Source: Aerococcaceae bacterium DSM 111021 (GTDB lineage Bacteria; Bacillota; Bacilli; Lactobacillales; Aerococcaceae). Taken from it: a stretch of DNA of 64,000 nucleotides. The notes beneath the pieces are model-generated. The model had not been told where the DNA came from, made no database searches, and was given only the letters and a program-made list of their open reading frames with translations. Below, piece by piece: positions 54,287 through 64,000 of the stretch (positions within the stretch are counted from its first letter, which is position 1; every line of letters begins with the position of its first letter). The stretch is from positions 682,001 to 746,000 of the forward strand of contig JACCEK010000001.1 in assembly GCA_020112395.1 (NCBI GenBank), written 5' to 3'. Position numbers and translations under genes: made by a program.

Positions 54287-55123
54287 TTAATTATTATGTT
54301 GTTTAATCATCACATAATTATCGTTAAAATGTGTCTTCCAATAAATCCATATTAACATGAGTACGAATAATAGTCCTTGTGTTGTCAACATCATTATTGG
54401 ATTCCCACTGATTAAGCCAATAAACATTGCTATCAATGTCGGTAAGCCAAGACTATTTAAAACGATTGTTAAAGCTTCATTGAATGATTTAATATCGAAC
54501 AAGTCATTTTTTTTCATTAATGATAGAAAGAAACTTGATCCTAATACTAATAATATCAAACTTGTTGTAATTAGAACATTTAATTGAATATAATTTGTTA
54601 ATACAATTGATGTACGATTACTCCAGAACCATTGTTGTGACATAAGTTCTTTCAAACTCAATACATCATCTATTTCATTCATTAATACATCACCTGTATA
54701 AGGTTGATAAAAGAGAGAGTCATCCTCGCCCAGAATATATTGATCTGGAGTATAGATAATACCTCCTCGTTCATGCAAGTGTTTTTCAGCTTCTTCTTGC
54801 GTCGGAGCCGATGCAATAATGAGTTCATTATTTTCTTTGATGATTTTTTCTTCAGTAATAATCAATTTTGATTCATTGTTATCAAGACTGTTTAATTCTT
54901 GCACAACAGATTCATCGATAAAATTCATTGCTTTTGGCACATAGTTTGTTAAGTCTGCACTTGTCGTTCTCCCCAATTGTAATGATAAAGGAATCATCAT
55001 TAAAGAATTGAGTAGAATAATAACAATGACTTTTTGCCAATGCTTTAAGTAATTTCTATGTGTGAAACTCTTGACTGCCGAAAATGCAGTTATAAAATAA
55101 TTAATTGGAAATACTTGTGCCAT
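54287..55123 (-). CDS. malA: DUF1189 membrane protein (MalA-type)
   Basis: A 278-residue membrane protein: one N-terminal segment (VIVIILLNSLMMIPLSL, about 32-50), an external domain of about 130 residues, and three to four C-terminal segments (VLITTSLILLVLGSSFF, LGLPTLIAMFIGLISG, LLFVLMLIWIYW). DUF1189 proteins occur in streptococcal maltodextrin operons as MalA, of uncertain function. Here too it lies between malG and the ATPase, 17 bp after malG. The position and fold support the name; the role (for example in transport or regulation) is unknown. Confidence 0.8.
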   Translation of the reverse strand: MAQVFPINYFITAFSAVKSFTHRNYLKHWQKVIVIILLNSLMMIPLSLQLGRTTSADLTNYVPKAMNFIDESVVQELNSLDNNESKLIITEEKIIKENNELIIASAPTQEEAEKHLHERGGIIYTPDQYILGEDDSLFYQPYTGDVLMNEIDDVLSLKELMSQQWFWSNRTSIVLTNYIQLNVLITTSLILLVLGSSFFLSLMKKNDLFDIKSFNEALTIVLNSLGLPTLIAMFIGLISGNPIMMLTTQGLLFVLMLIWIYWKTHFNDNYVMIKQHNN

Positions 55124-55140
55124 ATAAAAACCTTCCTTAT

Positions 55141-55989
55141 CTAACCTTTTGTACCACCACTAGTCAATCCTGATACAAAATTCTTTTGTAACATAAAGAA
55201 TAGAATTGATATAGGTACTGCAATTAAGATTGCTCCTGCAGCAAATAGTGATACACTCTGATTTCTTGGGTCATTAATAAATGTTTGTAATCCTACCGCT
55301 ACTGTATACGAATCTTGACTACGTAATAAGAATCTAGCTAACATAAAGTCCCCAAAAGGTCCCATGAACGCCCACAATGCTTGCACTGCAATCATTGGTC
55401 TTACTAATGGAGTAACAATCTCCCAGAATGTTCTGATATGTCCTGCTCCATCAATTTTCGCTGATTCATCCAAATCATAAGGCACAGTATCGAAATATCC
55501 TTTCATTAAATAAGTATTCATAGGAATACCTCCACCAATATAAAGGAAAGATAAGAACCAAAATTCATTAATAGCATTCAATAAGAAAGCCATAACGAAA
55601 AAGGCAGTTAACGCTGCAGTTGTTGGAACCATTTGTATAATTAAAAACATCACTAAACTATTTTTTCGTCCCATAAAACGATAACGACTATATGCATAAC
55701 CTGCTAAAGTAACTATAGTTACTTGAGCTACCATTGTCGTAGTCGCTATGATTAATGTGTTACCATACCATCTCCCATACATTGTCTCTTCGAATAGTCT
55801 TCTAAAATTATCAAGTGTCCATTCACTTGATAAGTCCAAACTAAAGGAAGTAACATTTCCAGACTGAAATGCTGAACTTGCTGTAACTAGTAATGGATAA
55901 ATGATAATTATTGACAACACTATCATAAATAGATACGTAAAGAATTGGCCGATTAAACGTTTTGTTTTCGCTGAACCTTTCTTTTTCAT
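55141..55989 (-). CDS. malG: Maltodextrin ABC transporter permease MalG
   Basis: A 282-residue permease with six membrane segments. The coupling loop motif [21 protein letters not shown] (EAA-loop) is clear. The C-terminus is GLTSGGTKG, as in MalG proteins. It starts 2 bp after malF and pairs with it to form the channel for maltodextrin. Confidence 0.95.
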   Translation of the reverse strand: MKKKGSAKTKRLIGQFFTYLFMIVLSIIIIYPLLVTASSAFQSGNVTSFSLDLSSEWTLDNFRRLFEETMYGRWYGNTLIIATTTMVAQVTIVTLAGYAYSRYRFMGRKNSLVMFLIIQMVPTTAALTAFFVMAFLLNAINEFWFLSFLYIGGGIPMNTYLMKGYFDTVPYDLDESAKIDGAGHIRTFWEIVTPLVRPMIAVQALWAFMGPFGDFMLARFLLRSQDSYTVAVGLQTFINDPRNQSVSLFAAGAILIAVPISILFFMLQKNFVSGLTSGGTKG

Positions 55990-55991
55990 AA

Positions 55992-57299
55992 TTATTCATC
56001 CTCCATATTGAAAGCATTTGTTCGTTTGAATACGATAAGGGATACTCCAATAACAATAAACGAGACAATGATTGTTAATGCTGCAGCCAGTGAATATTGT
56101 GGTGAATTATTGGTTGTCAATTTGAATATCCAAGAAATTAAAATATCTGTCTGACCTGCTCCACCACCAGCACTACCGGGTCCACCATCATTAAATAGAT
56201 AAATCATTGTGAAGTTGTTAAAGTTTCCAGTATATTGTGTAATGAATACCGGCGCTGCAACTGCCAGTACTGTCGGCATTGTAATATCTCTGAATCGTCT
56301 AATGGCTCCTGCTCCATCAATTTTTGCTGCTTCATACAAATCTGCAGGAATGGCTTGTAAAATACTCGTTGTCATTACATAGATATAAGGGAAGCCGAGC
56401 CAACCTTGAATCATTATAATCGCGACTTTTGTCCAATATGGATCAGTTTTCCAAGCAATACGACCAATATCTACAAACGGAATAAAGTTATTTAAAAACG
56501 GAATAACTTGTGTGTTCATTGCACCGATTGAATCATTAAACATATTCGAGAATGACATAATTGTTATAAACGCAGGCACAGCCCACGGTAATAAGAAAAC
56601 AACTCCGAAAATCCGTTTACCTTTAATAAACGGTTGATTCGCAATAACGGCTGTAAATACACCTAAAACAATTTGTAAAGTTGTAGCACATAATGTCCAA
56701 ATAATTGTCCAAGAGAATACCGACGTAAATGCATCACGGAAAGTACTCAATGTAAAAATATTAAGAAAATTTTGTAATCCAACCCAGTTTAGAAGTTTCG
56801 CTGGTGGCATATTCATAATACTATAATCCATAAATGCCATGAAAACTGTAACAAGCACTGGGAAAATAATTGCAAAAATCATTGCCAGATAAGCTGGTAC
56901 GATTAATAGATACGGGAAACCATTTTTATATACATTATTGAAAAGTTCACTGAAAGTCTTATTTACATGAATTCCAGTATTCCAATGTGACGCCACTTTT
57001 TTAGCATCATAAATATTATATGCATAAAAGAATAGAAATATGACTGTGACCAATACTTGTAATGTCCCTCGGATCATCATAAATAATGAGTGATCTTCCA
57101 TTGGTGTAACTCCAAGAGAAATTAAATCTTGAATGGCTTGGATACCAAATACATTTAACTCGTATACGAATAAAATAGCTACTAATAAAAAGAATATACC
57201 TTTAATAACTTGTCGATTATATAATTGCCCTACACCTGGGATGATCGATAAGGCAGCTGCCAAATTTTCATTACGAATTGACTCTTTTTTCACTTCCAT
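55992..57299 (-). CDS. malF: Maltodextrin ABC transporter permease MalF
   Basis: A 435-residue permease with eight or so membrane segments and the EAA-loop [21 protein letters not shown]. The N-terminal extension with [21 protein letters not shown] and a 90-residue region before the core is typical of Gram-positive MalF/MalC. The frame reaches 57326, but the ATG at 57299 behind GAGGAGG is preferred. It follows malX by 60 bp or so and is the first permease of the operon. Confidence 0.95.
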   Translation of the reverse strand: MEVKKESIRNENLAAALSIIPGVGQLYNRQVIKGIFFLLVAILFVYELNVFGIQAIQDLISLGVTPMEDHSLFMMIRGTLQVLVTVIFLFFYAYNIYDAKKVASHWNTGIHVNKTFSELFNNVYKNGFPYLLIVPAYLAMIFAIIFPVLVTVFMAFMDYSIMNMPPAKLLNWVGLQNFLNIFTLSTFRDAFTSVFSWTIIWTLCATTLQIVLGVFTAVIANQPFIKGKRIFGVVFLLPWAVPAFITIMSFSNMFNDSIGAMNTQVIPFLNNFIPFVDIGRIAWKTDPYWTKVAIIMIQGWLGFPYIYVMTTSILQAIPADLYEAAKIDGAGAIRRFRDITMPTVLAVAAPVFITQYTGNFNNFTMIYLFNDGGPGSAGGGAGQTDILISWIFKLTTNNSPQYSLAAALTIIVSFIVIGVSLIVFKRTNAFNMEDE

Positions 57300-57386
57300 A
57301 ATAAAGCCTCCTCTAATACTTCCCAAACTAATGATTAAAAAATCTGGCTGGCGTTGGCCAACCAGACATAGTTAGTAATTTAAGTA

Positions 57387-58634
57387 TTAATAATTTTGTT
57401 GAATAGTTTGCGTGATTAACTCTACCGCATCATTTGCTGATTCTTCTGCAGATTTTGTTCCTGAAGCTGCGTCAAACATTAAACTTTCAGCTCCAACCCA
57501 AACTTCTGCCATTTGAGGAATATTTGGCATTGGAATTGCATTTTCATACACTTCAATTACCGCTGCTGTTAACTCGCTGTCTGATTGTGCTGCAGCTTCA
57601 CGAGCTACTTGGTTTGCTGGGATTTCTCCTAAGCGTTCGTACATTACTGTTTGTTGTTCTTCGCTTGTTGCCCAGTTTAAGAACTCTTGTGCTAATTCAG
57701 TTTTTTCTGTGAATGCTGAAATTGCCCATGCTTTCCCTCCACCGAATGGTTGATACTCTTCACCATTTGGTAATGTTGGAATTTTAGCTGCTGCGTAAGG
57801 TACGCCTGAATTATTAAAGTCATTCGCTGACCAAGGTCCAGTAATCACTGCTGCTGTACTTCCATCCATGAATGATTGGTTAATAAAGTCTTGTGCACTT
57901 GTTACATCTAACATTCCTTGTGGCCAGGTATTTTGGTACCAATTAGTTGCGTATTCAATTGCTTCGATAGCACCTTCATTATTAAGTCCGATATCTTCAG
58001 TATTTGTTCCATCTTCACCAAATACATACCCACCGTAACCTGCTAATAAACCATAAGTCATATAGAAATCAACCCAGTTAGTTAAGAATCCAACGTTACG
58101 TCCTTCTTCACCTTCGAATGCGAAGCGCTCATCTTGTCCAATGGCTTCTAATTCTTCGAATGTCGTAGGAGCCTCATCTAGTAATTCAGTATTATAGAAC
58201 ATAACTAAAGTTTCAATAACAGTTGGTGCTCCGTATATTTGACCATCCATTGTTACTTGTTGCATATCTGTCTCATTGTATCCTGCTTCTTCATTTAAAG
58301 TAACAGGTTGAATTAAACCTTGCATACCAAGTGATCCGATTCTGTCATATGGTGCGATTACTACGTCCGCTCCTGTTCCTGCTGGTCCATCTAATGCTAA
58401 GCCGTCTAAAACTTCAAACATGTCAGTATCCCATACTTCAACTGTTACACCATGTTCAGCTTCGAACTCTTCGATATTTTCAATAACATAGTCATAATGA
58501 CCTGCTGCTGAAATAATTAAAGTCTCTTCTTGAGCTAATGCCTCTTGTGCTGGTAGTAACACACTTGCAGCTACTGATGCCCCAAGGATAGCAGTTGTCG
58601 CGCCAGTAACAATTTTTTTCCAATCAAATTTCAT
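57387..58634 (-). CDS. malX: Maltodextrin-binding protein
   Basis: A 415-residue extracellular solute-binding protein (MalE/MalX family): signal peptide 1-34 (cleavage after ALA), then the family lines DVVIAPYDRIGSLGMQGL, PTVIETLVMFYNTELL, FMDGSTAAVITGPWS and KAWAISAFTEKT. There is no lipobox cysteine, so how it stays at the cell surface is unclear. It is first in the malX-F-G-A-msmK operon, behind a good promoter covered by LacI-type operators. TAGGAGG lies 7 nt before the ATG. Confidence 0.94.
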   Translation of the reverse strand: MKFDWKKIVTGATTAILGASVAASVLLPAQEALAQEETLIISAAGHYDYVIENIEEFEAEHGVTVEVWDTDMFEVLDGLALDGPAGTGADVVIAPYDRIGSLGMQGLIQPVTLNEEAGYNETDMQQVTMDGQIYGAPTVIETLVMFYNTELLDEAPTTFEELEAIGQDERFAFEGEEGRNVGFLTNWVDFYMTYGLLAGYGGYVFGEDGTNTEDIGLNNEGAIEAIEYATNWYQNTWPQGMLDVTSAQDFINQSFMDGSTAAVITGPWSANDFNNSGVPYAAAKIPTLPNGEEYQPFGGGKAWAISAFTEKTELAQEFLNWATSEEQQTVMYERLGEIPANQVAREAAAQSDSELTAAVIEVYENAIPMPNIPQMAEVWVGAESLMFDAASGTKSAEESANDAVELITQTIQQNY

Positions 58635-58653
58635 TGATTTTCCTCCTAATTTT

Positions 58654-58714
58654 ACGTTTGTGTAAACGTTTTAATAACTACCATCATAATATCGCAATCG
58701 TTTGCATAAATCAA
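58654..58714 (-). promoter_or_regulatory. malX promoter with two LacI-type operators
   Basis: -35 TTGATT (58709-58714), 17-bp spacer, -10 TATTAT (58686-58691). The operator CGCAATCGTTTGCATAAA (58693-58710) fills the spacer and is almost identical to 36597-36614. A second palindrome ACGTTT-GTGT-AAACGT at 58654-58669 lies downstream of the -10. Repression by the LacI-family protein is the simplest reading. Confidence 0.75.
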
Positions 58715-58749
58715 GCCTTTTTTATAAACTATTCATATTTTTTTCATAT

Positions 58750-60045
58750 TTAGTAATTATTTGCAATGAAAACAATAGGTGTATGTGATATATCTATCTT
58801 CCCATCTTTTATATTAATTTTTTCATCAGTGATATAATTAGTATACTCACCATCTTGTACAGGTAGATCAATCATACCTTCTGAATCTTTTAAGTTAAAG
58901 GCGCCGACAAACGTCTGCTGAGCATTCTTATAGTTTAAAATAATAGTATTAGTCTTATTGTCTGCTTCAAGAGAATATAAGCCATCTAATGGTACATATT
59001 CTTTTTTTATTTGCGATAACTTTGCAATAAAGTCGCTTATATTATGGCCGCTTTCCCAATTAATTGTATCTCGATCAAACAAGCTTGGAGTCATCTCTGC
59101 CAAGACTTCTTGTCCGTTATACACGAGTGACGAACCTTTTTGCATAAAAGTAAAGGCTGTCCATTGCATCAATTCACTATCTTTTGGTATACGATGTCTA
59201 ATACGTAGATGATCATGATTTTCTAAGTTTCGCATTTTTACATAATTCCATGGGTAAGTGTAATCTTGTACCTTAAGGCGTTCCACATATGCTTCAAGAT
59301 CAATATTCCCTTCTAAATATGACTCAAAATGATCGTGTACATCATAATCATAAGTCATGTCGAATGCTTGATAAATCTCGCTATCACTCAAAGCTACCAT
59401 ATCGCGTGATCTTAATTCACGAATAAATTCAGGATGCACTGATTCAGATAACCAAATTACTTCTGGATTCACTTCTTCAACTTCTTTACGTGCTCTAAGC
59501 CAAAACTCTATGGGCACTAAAGGAGCTACATCGCATCTAAATCCATCTACTCCCCGCTTAACCCATTGTTTTAGTGTCTCAATCTGATAATCCCACAGAT
59601 CAGGATGTTTATAATCTAAATCGACAATATCACTCCAATCACCTACTCGGTTTCCAAAATTTCCCTCTGCAGTTTTATAAAACCAGTCAGGATGTTCATT
59701 CGTTAGAATTGAATCAGGTGATGTATGGTTATACACTATATCTATCATCACTTTCATCCCACGATTGTGTATCTCCTCTATTAATGTTTCGAATTCTTCT
59801 ATTGTTCCATAATTTGGATCAACACTTCGGTAATCCTTAATTGCATATGGAGACCCATCTGCACCTTTACGATTTACTTCGCCAATCGGATACATAGGTA
59901 AAAACCAGACAATGTCTGTCCCTAATTCTTTAAGTCTATCTAATTCTGGTATAACTGCATTAAATGTTCCCTCTTCAGTAAAATTACGGACGAAAACACT
60001 ATATATTACAGATTTTCTTAAGTTTACACTCGTTTGCTTTGCCAT
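58750..60045 (-). CDS. GH13 family alpha-glucan hydrolase, cytoplasmic
   Basis: A 431-residue alpha-amylase-family enzyme without a signal peptide. The four GH13 regions are MIDIVYNHTS, DGFRCDVAP (nucleophile Asp), VIWLSESVHPEF (acid Glu) and NLENHDHLRI. It is short for the family, with a compact C-terminal domain. It likely trims imported maltodextrins; a glucosidase, maltogenic amylase or transglycosylase activity cannot be told apart here. It lies just upstream of malX in the same direction, with its own operator-like site at 60067, so it is part of the same regulon. Confidence 0.88.
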   Translation of the reverse strand: MAKQTSVNLRKSVIYSVFVRNFTEEGTFNAVIPELDRLKELGTDIVWFLPMYPIGEVNRKGADGSPYAIKDYRSVDPNYGTIEEFETLIEEIHNRGMKVMIDIVYNHTSPDSILTNEHPDWFYKTAEGNFGNRVGDWSDIVDLDYKHPDLWDYQIETLKQWVKRGVDGFRCDVAPLVPIEFWLRARKEVEEVNPEVIWLSESVHPEFIRELRSRDMVALSDSEIYQAFDMTYDYDVHDHFESYLEGNIDLEAYVERLKVQDYTYPWNYVKMRNLENHDHLRIRHRIPKDSELMQWTAFTFMQKGSSLVYNGQEVLAEMTPSLFDRDTINWESGHNISDFIAKLSQIKKEYVPLDGLYSLEADNKTNTIILNYKNAQQTFVGAFNLKDSEGMIDLPVQDGEYTNYITDEKINIKDGKIDISHTPIVFIANNY

Positions 60046-60066
60046 ATAATCTTCCTTTCTTTAAGT

Positions 60067-60083
60067 AAAACGTTTGCATAAAA
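60067..60083 (-). promoter_or_regulatory. LacI-type operator before the GH13 gene
   Basis: AAAACGTTTGCATAAA (plus strand) shares the core CGTTTGCATAAA with the malX operator. It lies 22 bp before the GH13 start. Confidence 0.55.
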
Positions 60084-60092
60084 CATACATAA

Positions 60093-60170
60093 ATAATCCC
60101 ATTTTGTAAAGTAAAACGCCTACAATCAAATATTGATTTGTCTGTTTTTTACTGACTTAAATGGGATTAT
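60093..60170 (-). terminator. Inverted repeat after glpO, probable terminator
   Basis: A perfect 12-bp stem (60093-60104 with 60159-60170) with an imperfect inner ACAATCAAAT/ATTGATTTGT hairpin, 19 bp after glpO. The following U-run is poor, so termination is likely but not certain. Confidence 0.45.
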
Positions 60171-60188
60171 CTTGTATTAATTTTATTG

Positions 60189-62023
60189 TTACTTTAAATC
60201 TTCAAGTGCATGTTCTTTTATTGATTCAGCTAATTCAATTGTTTGTCGTTCACTTTCTTTTGAACTTAAATTCAACTTTTCAGTAATGATTGCTTGGACT
60301 GGTTCTACTAAAGCAGCCATCTCATCCGTTCTAAAAAGCATATAGTTAGTACGACGTAAGAAAAAGTCTTCACTCGTTAATATACCTTCTTCATAAATAG
60401 CATATAATAAACTTATCGCATCTTTCTCCGGCAATGATAATCTTGATGAATAATCCTTTGCTTGGTCTAAATATTTCAATACTCTTTCAACATTTGACCC
60501 ATAAAGATTAGCTAGATACTCTGCATCTTCAGAATTAAGCCCTACTTCTTCATACTGCTTTGCAAAGCTTGTTATCGATTCTTCTACTTTGGATTTATCA
60601 AAATGACCTCCCGATACTTGATAAGTTTCAGAATTAATTAAACTAAAGGTTTGATTTGTCTTTTGCTTTAATTCATCTATAATAACTTTCATTGCCCCTT
60701 CAGCCATTTTACGGTAGTCAGTTATCTTCCCACCAGCTAAGGTCAATAATCCAGAGTCACTCATAGATAAATCACTTCCACGAGAGACAGCTGATGGATC
60801 ATTACCAGATTCAGAATTATCACGATTAGCCTCTTTGATACCTTTTTCTACTTCAGCTCTTGGGACTCTACCTTCATTATATTCTGTAAATAATAAAGCT
60901 AAATCCTCAAAACTTTCGTTAGAAAGAGAACCATTGTGCCCACCATTATAGTCTGAACCACTATTTCCCGAGATAAGTGGACGAAGTCCTGCCCAACTTG
61001 CTTCTATATCTTCAATTCTAATATCCGCCTTGGGAAAACGACGATTAACTATCTCAAGTAAGTATTCAACATCATGTAAGCTTACTTGAGGATGCTTTAA
61101 GTCCCCATCATAATCTGTGTCTGTAGTACCAAAGTACGTTTTAGTTTCCCTTGGTAATACGAATACCATACGTTTATCTCCTTCACCACTATCAAAGTAT
61201 ACTGGTGAGTTAACTGGTAATTTCTTGGCATCAACAACTAAATGAACCCCTTTTGTAGGACGCATTTGTGGTTTTGAATCCACTTCTGTATCTAACTCTC
61301 TGATTGTATCACTCCATGGTCCTGTAGCATTTATCACAACATGACTATTCACTTCAAAAGTATCATTAGTAAATTTATCTTCGACTATAACAGAACGAAT
61401 CTTTTGATTATCATCGTATTCAAATCCTGTTACTTTTACTCGACTTACTACCGCAGCCCCATCTTCACTAGCTTGTTTTATATTTTCGATGACTAATCTC
61501 GCATCATTATTACGATAATCTAAGTAAAAGCCACCACCTATTAAATTCTCTTGCGCTAAATTGGGCTGTTTTTCTAATACTTCTTCTTTAGACAAGAGCT
61601 TATTAGCATAATCTGTTTCTTCAACACCAGCGAGTCGATCATATAAATCCATCGCAACTTTAAGCTCTAAACGAGTAAAAGAGGCACCTGGTTCATCGTA
61701 TAAAGGCAGTAGCATTGGATCAGGTTTTGGTATATGTGGTGCAATACCTTGTACAACCGCACGTTCCTGAACTGTCTCCGATACAACTTCTACATCGAAT
61801 TGCTTCAAGTAACGTAAGCCACCGTGAACTAGTTTAGTTGAGCGACTACTCGTTCCTTCAGAAAAGTCTTGCATCTCAAGTAACGCCGTCTTCAAACCAC
61901 TCGCAGCCGCTTGCAAAGCAAGTCCAGCTCCCGTAATACCGCCACCAATGATAACTAAATCAAACGTATCCGACTGTAATTGTTTTATTACTTCAGATCT
62001 TGAGCGATATGATAGAACTGTCA

Positions 62024-62024
<1 letters not shown>
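60189..62024 (-). CDS. glpO: Alpha-glycerophosphate oxidase
   Basis: A 611-residue FAD enzyme. The dinucleotide motif is DLVIIGGGITGAGLALQAAA, followed by TSSRSTKLVHGGLRYL and RPTKGVHLVVDA. The length, with an extra insert near residues 375-420, fits the oxygen-dependent GlpO of Lactobacillales rather than GlpD. It oxidises glycerol-3-phosphate to dihydroxyacetone phosphate with production of hydrogen peroxide. It starts at GTG, sharing one base with the glpK stop (TAGTG), so it is coupled to glpK. Confidence 0.94.
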
Positions 62025-63556
<1,532 letters not shown>

Positions 63557-63588
63557 TTATATATAGACATCAGCGAGTACCAAAAAAA

Positions 63589-64000
63589 TTAAATCCCTGC
63601 TAAAACTAAGTTATAAATTAAACCACCAATAACACCACCAACAATTGGTCCTAAAACTGGAATCCATGAATAACCCCAATCTGCCGTTCCTTTATTCTTC
63701 ATTGGTAAGAATTGATAGACAATACGTGGTCCTAAGTCACGGGCTGGGTTAATAGCATAACCTGTTGTCCCACCTAGTGACAGTCCAATTGAAGCAACGA
63801 TCGCACCAACTACAAATGGTCCAAATCCTGACGACAAATTATTAGGTCCCATAGCCATGACTCCAATAACTAATACTGCCGTACCTACAACCTCACCTAA
63901 GAAGTTAGATGGAGTATCACGTACAGCTGGTGCAGTTGAGAATGCTGCTAATTTTGTAGCTGGATCTTGTGTCATATCCCAATGTGGTAAATATTGTAAC
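63589..64000 (-). CDS. glpF: Glycerol uptake facilitator (aquaglyceroporin), C-terminal part
   Basis: The frame is open to the window edge: LQYLPHWDM precedes the first internal Met at 63975, so the N-terminal half lies outside. The visible 137 residues hold the second NPA box in TTGYAINPARDLGPRI, with the D after NPAR typical of glycerol channels, and two to three membrane segments. It heads the glpF-glpK-glpO operon, an order different from the common glpK-glpO-glpF of streptococci. Confidence 0.94.
   Translation of the reverse strand, partial: LQYLPHWDMTQDPATKLAAFSTAPAVRDTPSNFLGEVVGTAVLVIGVMAMGPNNLSSGFGPFVVGAIVASIGLSLGGTTGYAINPARDLGPRIVYQFLPMKNKGTADWGYSWIPVLGPIVGGVIGGLIYNLVLAGI

Overview
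The window is AT-rich DNA from a low-GC Gram-positive fermenter, most likely a Lactobacillales (a family such as Carnobacteriaceae or Aerococcaceae is my guess). The signs are strong purine-rich Shine-Dalgarno sites, LuxS, pyruvate formate-lyase with AdhE, an FAD glycerol-3-phosphate oxidase, a MalA/DUF1189-type maltodextrin operon, and a YhaM/YhaN/YhaO cluster. Genes are tightly packed and mostly on the minus strand. I see no rRNA, tRNA, CRISPR array or insertion sequence.

Layout. 1-4896: mixed-acid fermentation (adhE cut by the window edge, pflA, pflB). 5083-7797: a divergent MIP18/DUF59 gene facing a DUF1858-DUF438/hemerythrin/tandem-PAS operon. 7841-16067: a type I restriction-modification locus (hsdM, hsdS, hsdR) holding an inverted, start-less second hsdS and a tyrosine recombinase, i.e. 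an invertible specificity locus. Two in-frame TGA codons damage the recombinase and the silent hsdS. 16220-24826: a His-rich SRPBCC protein, yhaM, yhaN, yhaO, a YheA/YlbF protein and a class A penicillin-binding protein. 25216-30925: glycogen synthesis (glgB-glgC-glgD-glgA). 30926-31983: a gene-poor stretch with a strong candidate for a free-standing structured RNA and a leucine-codon attenuator in front of a branched-chain amino-acid-type binding protein (31984-33144). 33203-35510: gloA, cdd, a glutaredoxin-like protein and a DUF368 transporter. 35567-40834: a LacI-family regulator divergent from malQ and glgP. 40886: luxS. 41542-49213: hexuronate catabolism (kdgA, uxaC, uxuA, uxuB, a HAD phosphatase, a GH3 glycosidase, and a GntR regulator). 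49334-52937: metallophosphoesterase, EIIA-Glc, aldo/keto reductase, nagA. 53141-60045: maltodextrin ABC transporter (malX, malF, malG, malA, msmK-type ATPase) and a GH13 enzyme. 60189-64000: glycerol uptake and oxidation (glpF cut by the edge, glpK, glpO).

The genes form one carbohydrate picture: maltodextrins enter by the ABC transporter, are trimmed by GH13, MalQ and GlgP, and surplus glucose-1-phosphate is stored by GlgCDAB. Near-identical LacI-type operators lie in front of malQ, the malX operon and the GH13 gene, with a weaker one before glgB, so one regulator probably links these separated operons. The uronate cluster carries its own repeated palindrome at the GntR gene and at the kdgA promoter, plus catabolite-response-like elements.

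The best candidates for something not routinely described are the structured RNA at about 31141-31315, the Leu-leader attenuator on an orphan binding-protein gene followed by a second Leu-Ser-Asp repeat upstream ORF, and the crippled hsdS inversion system. All function calls come from reading motifs and context; no database search was possible.
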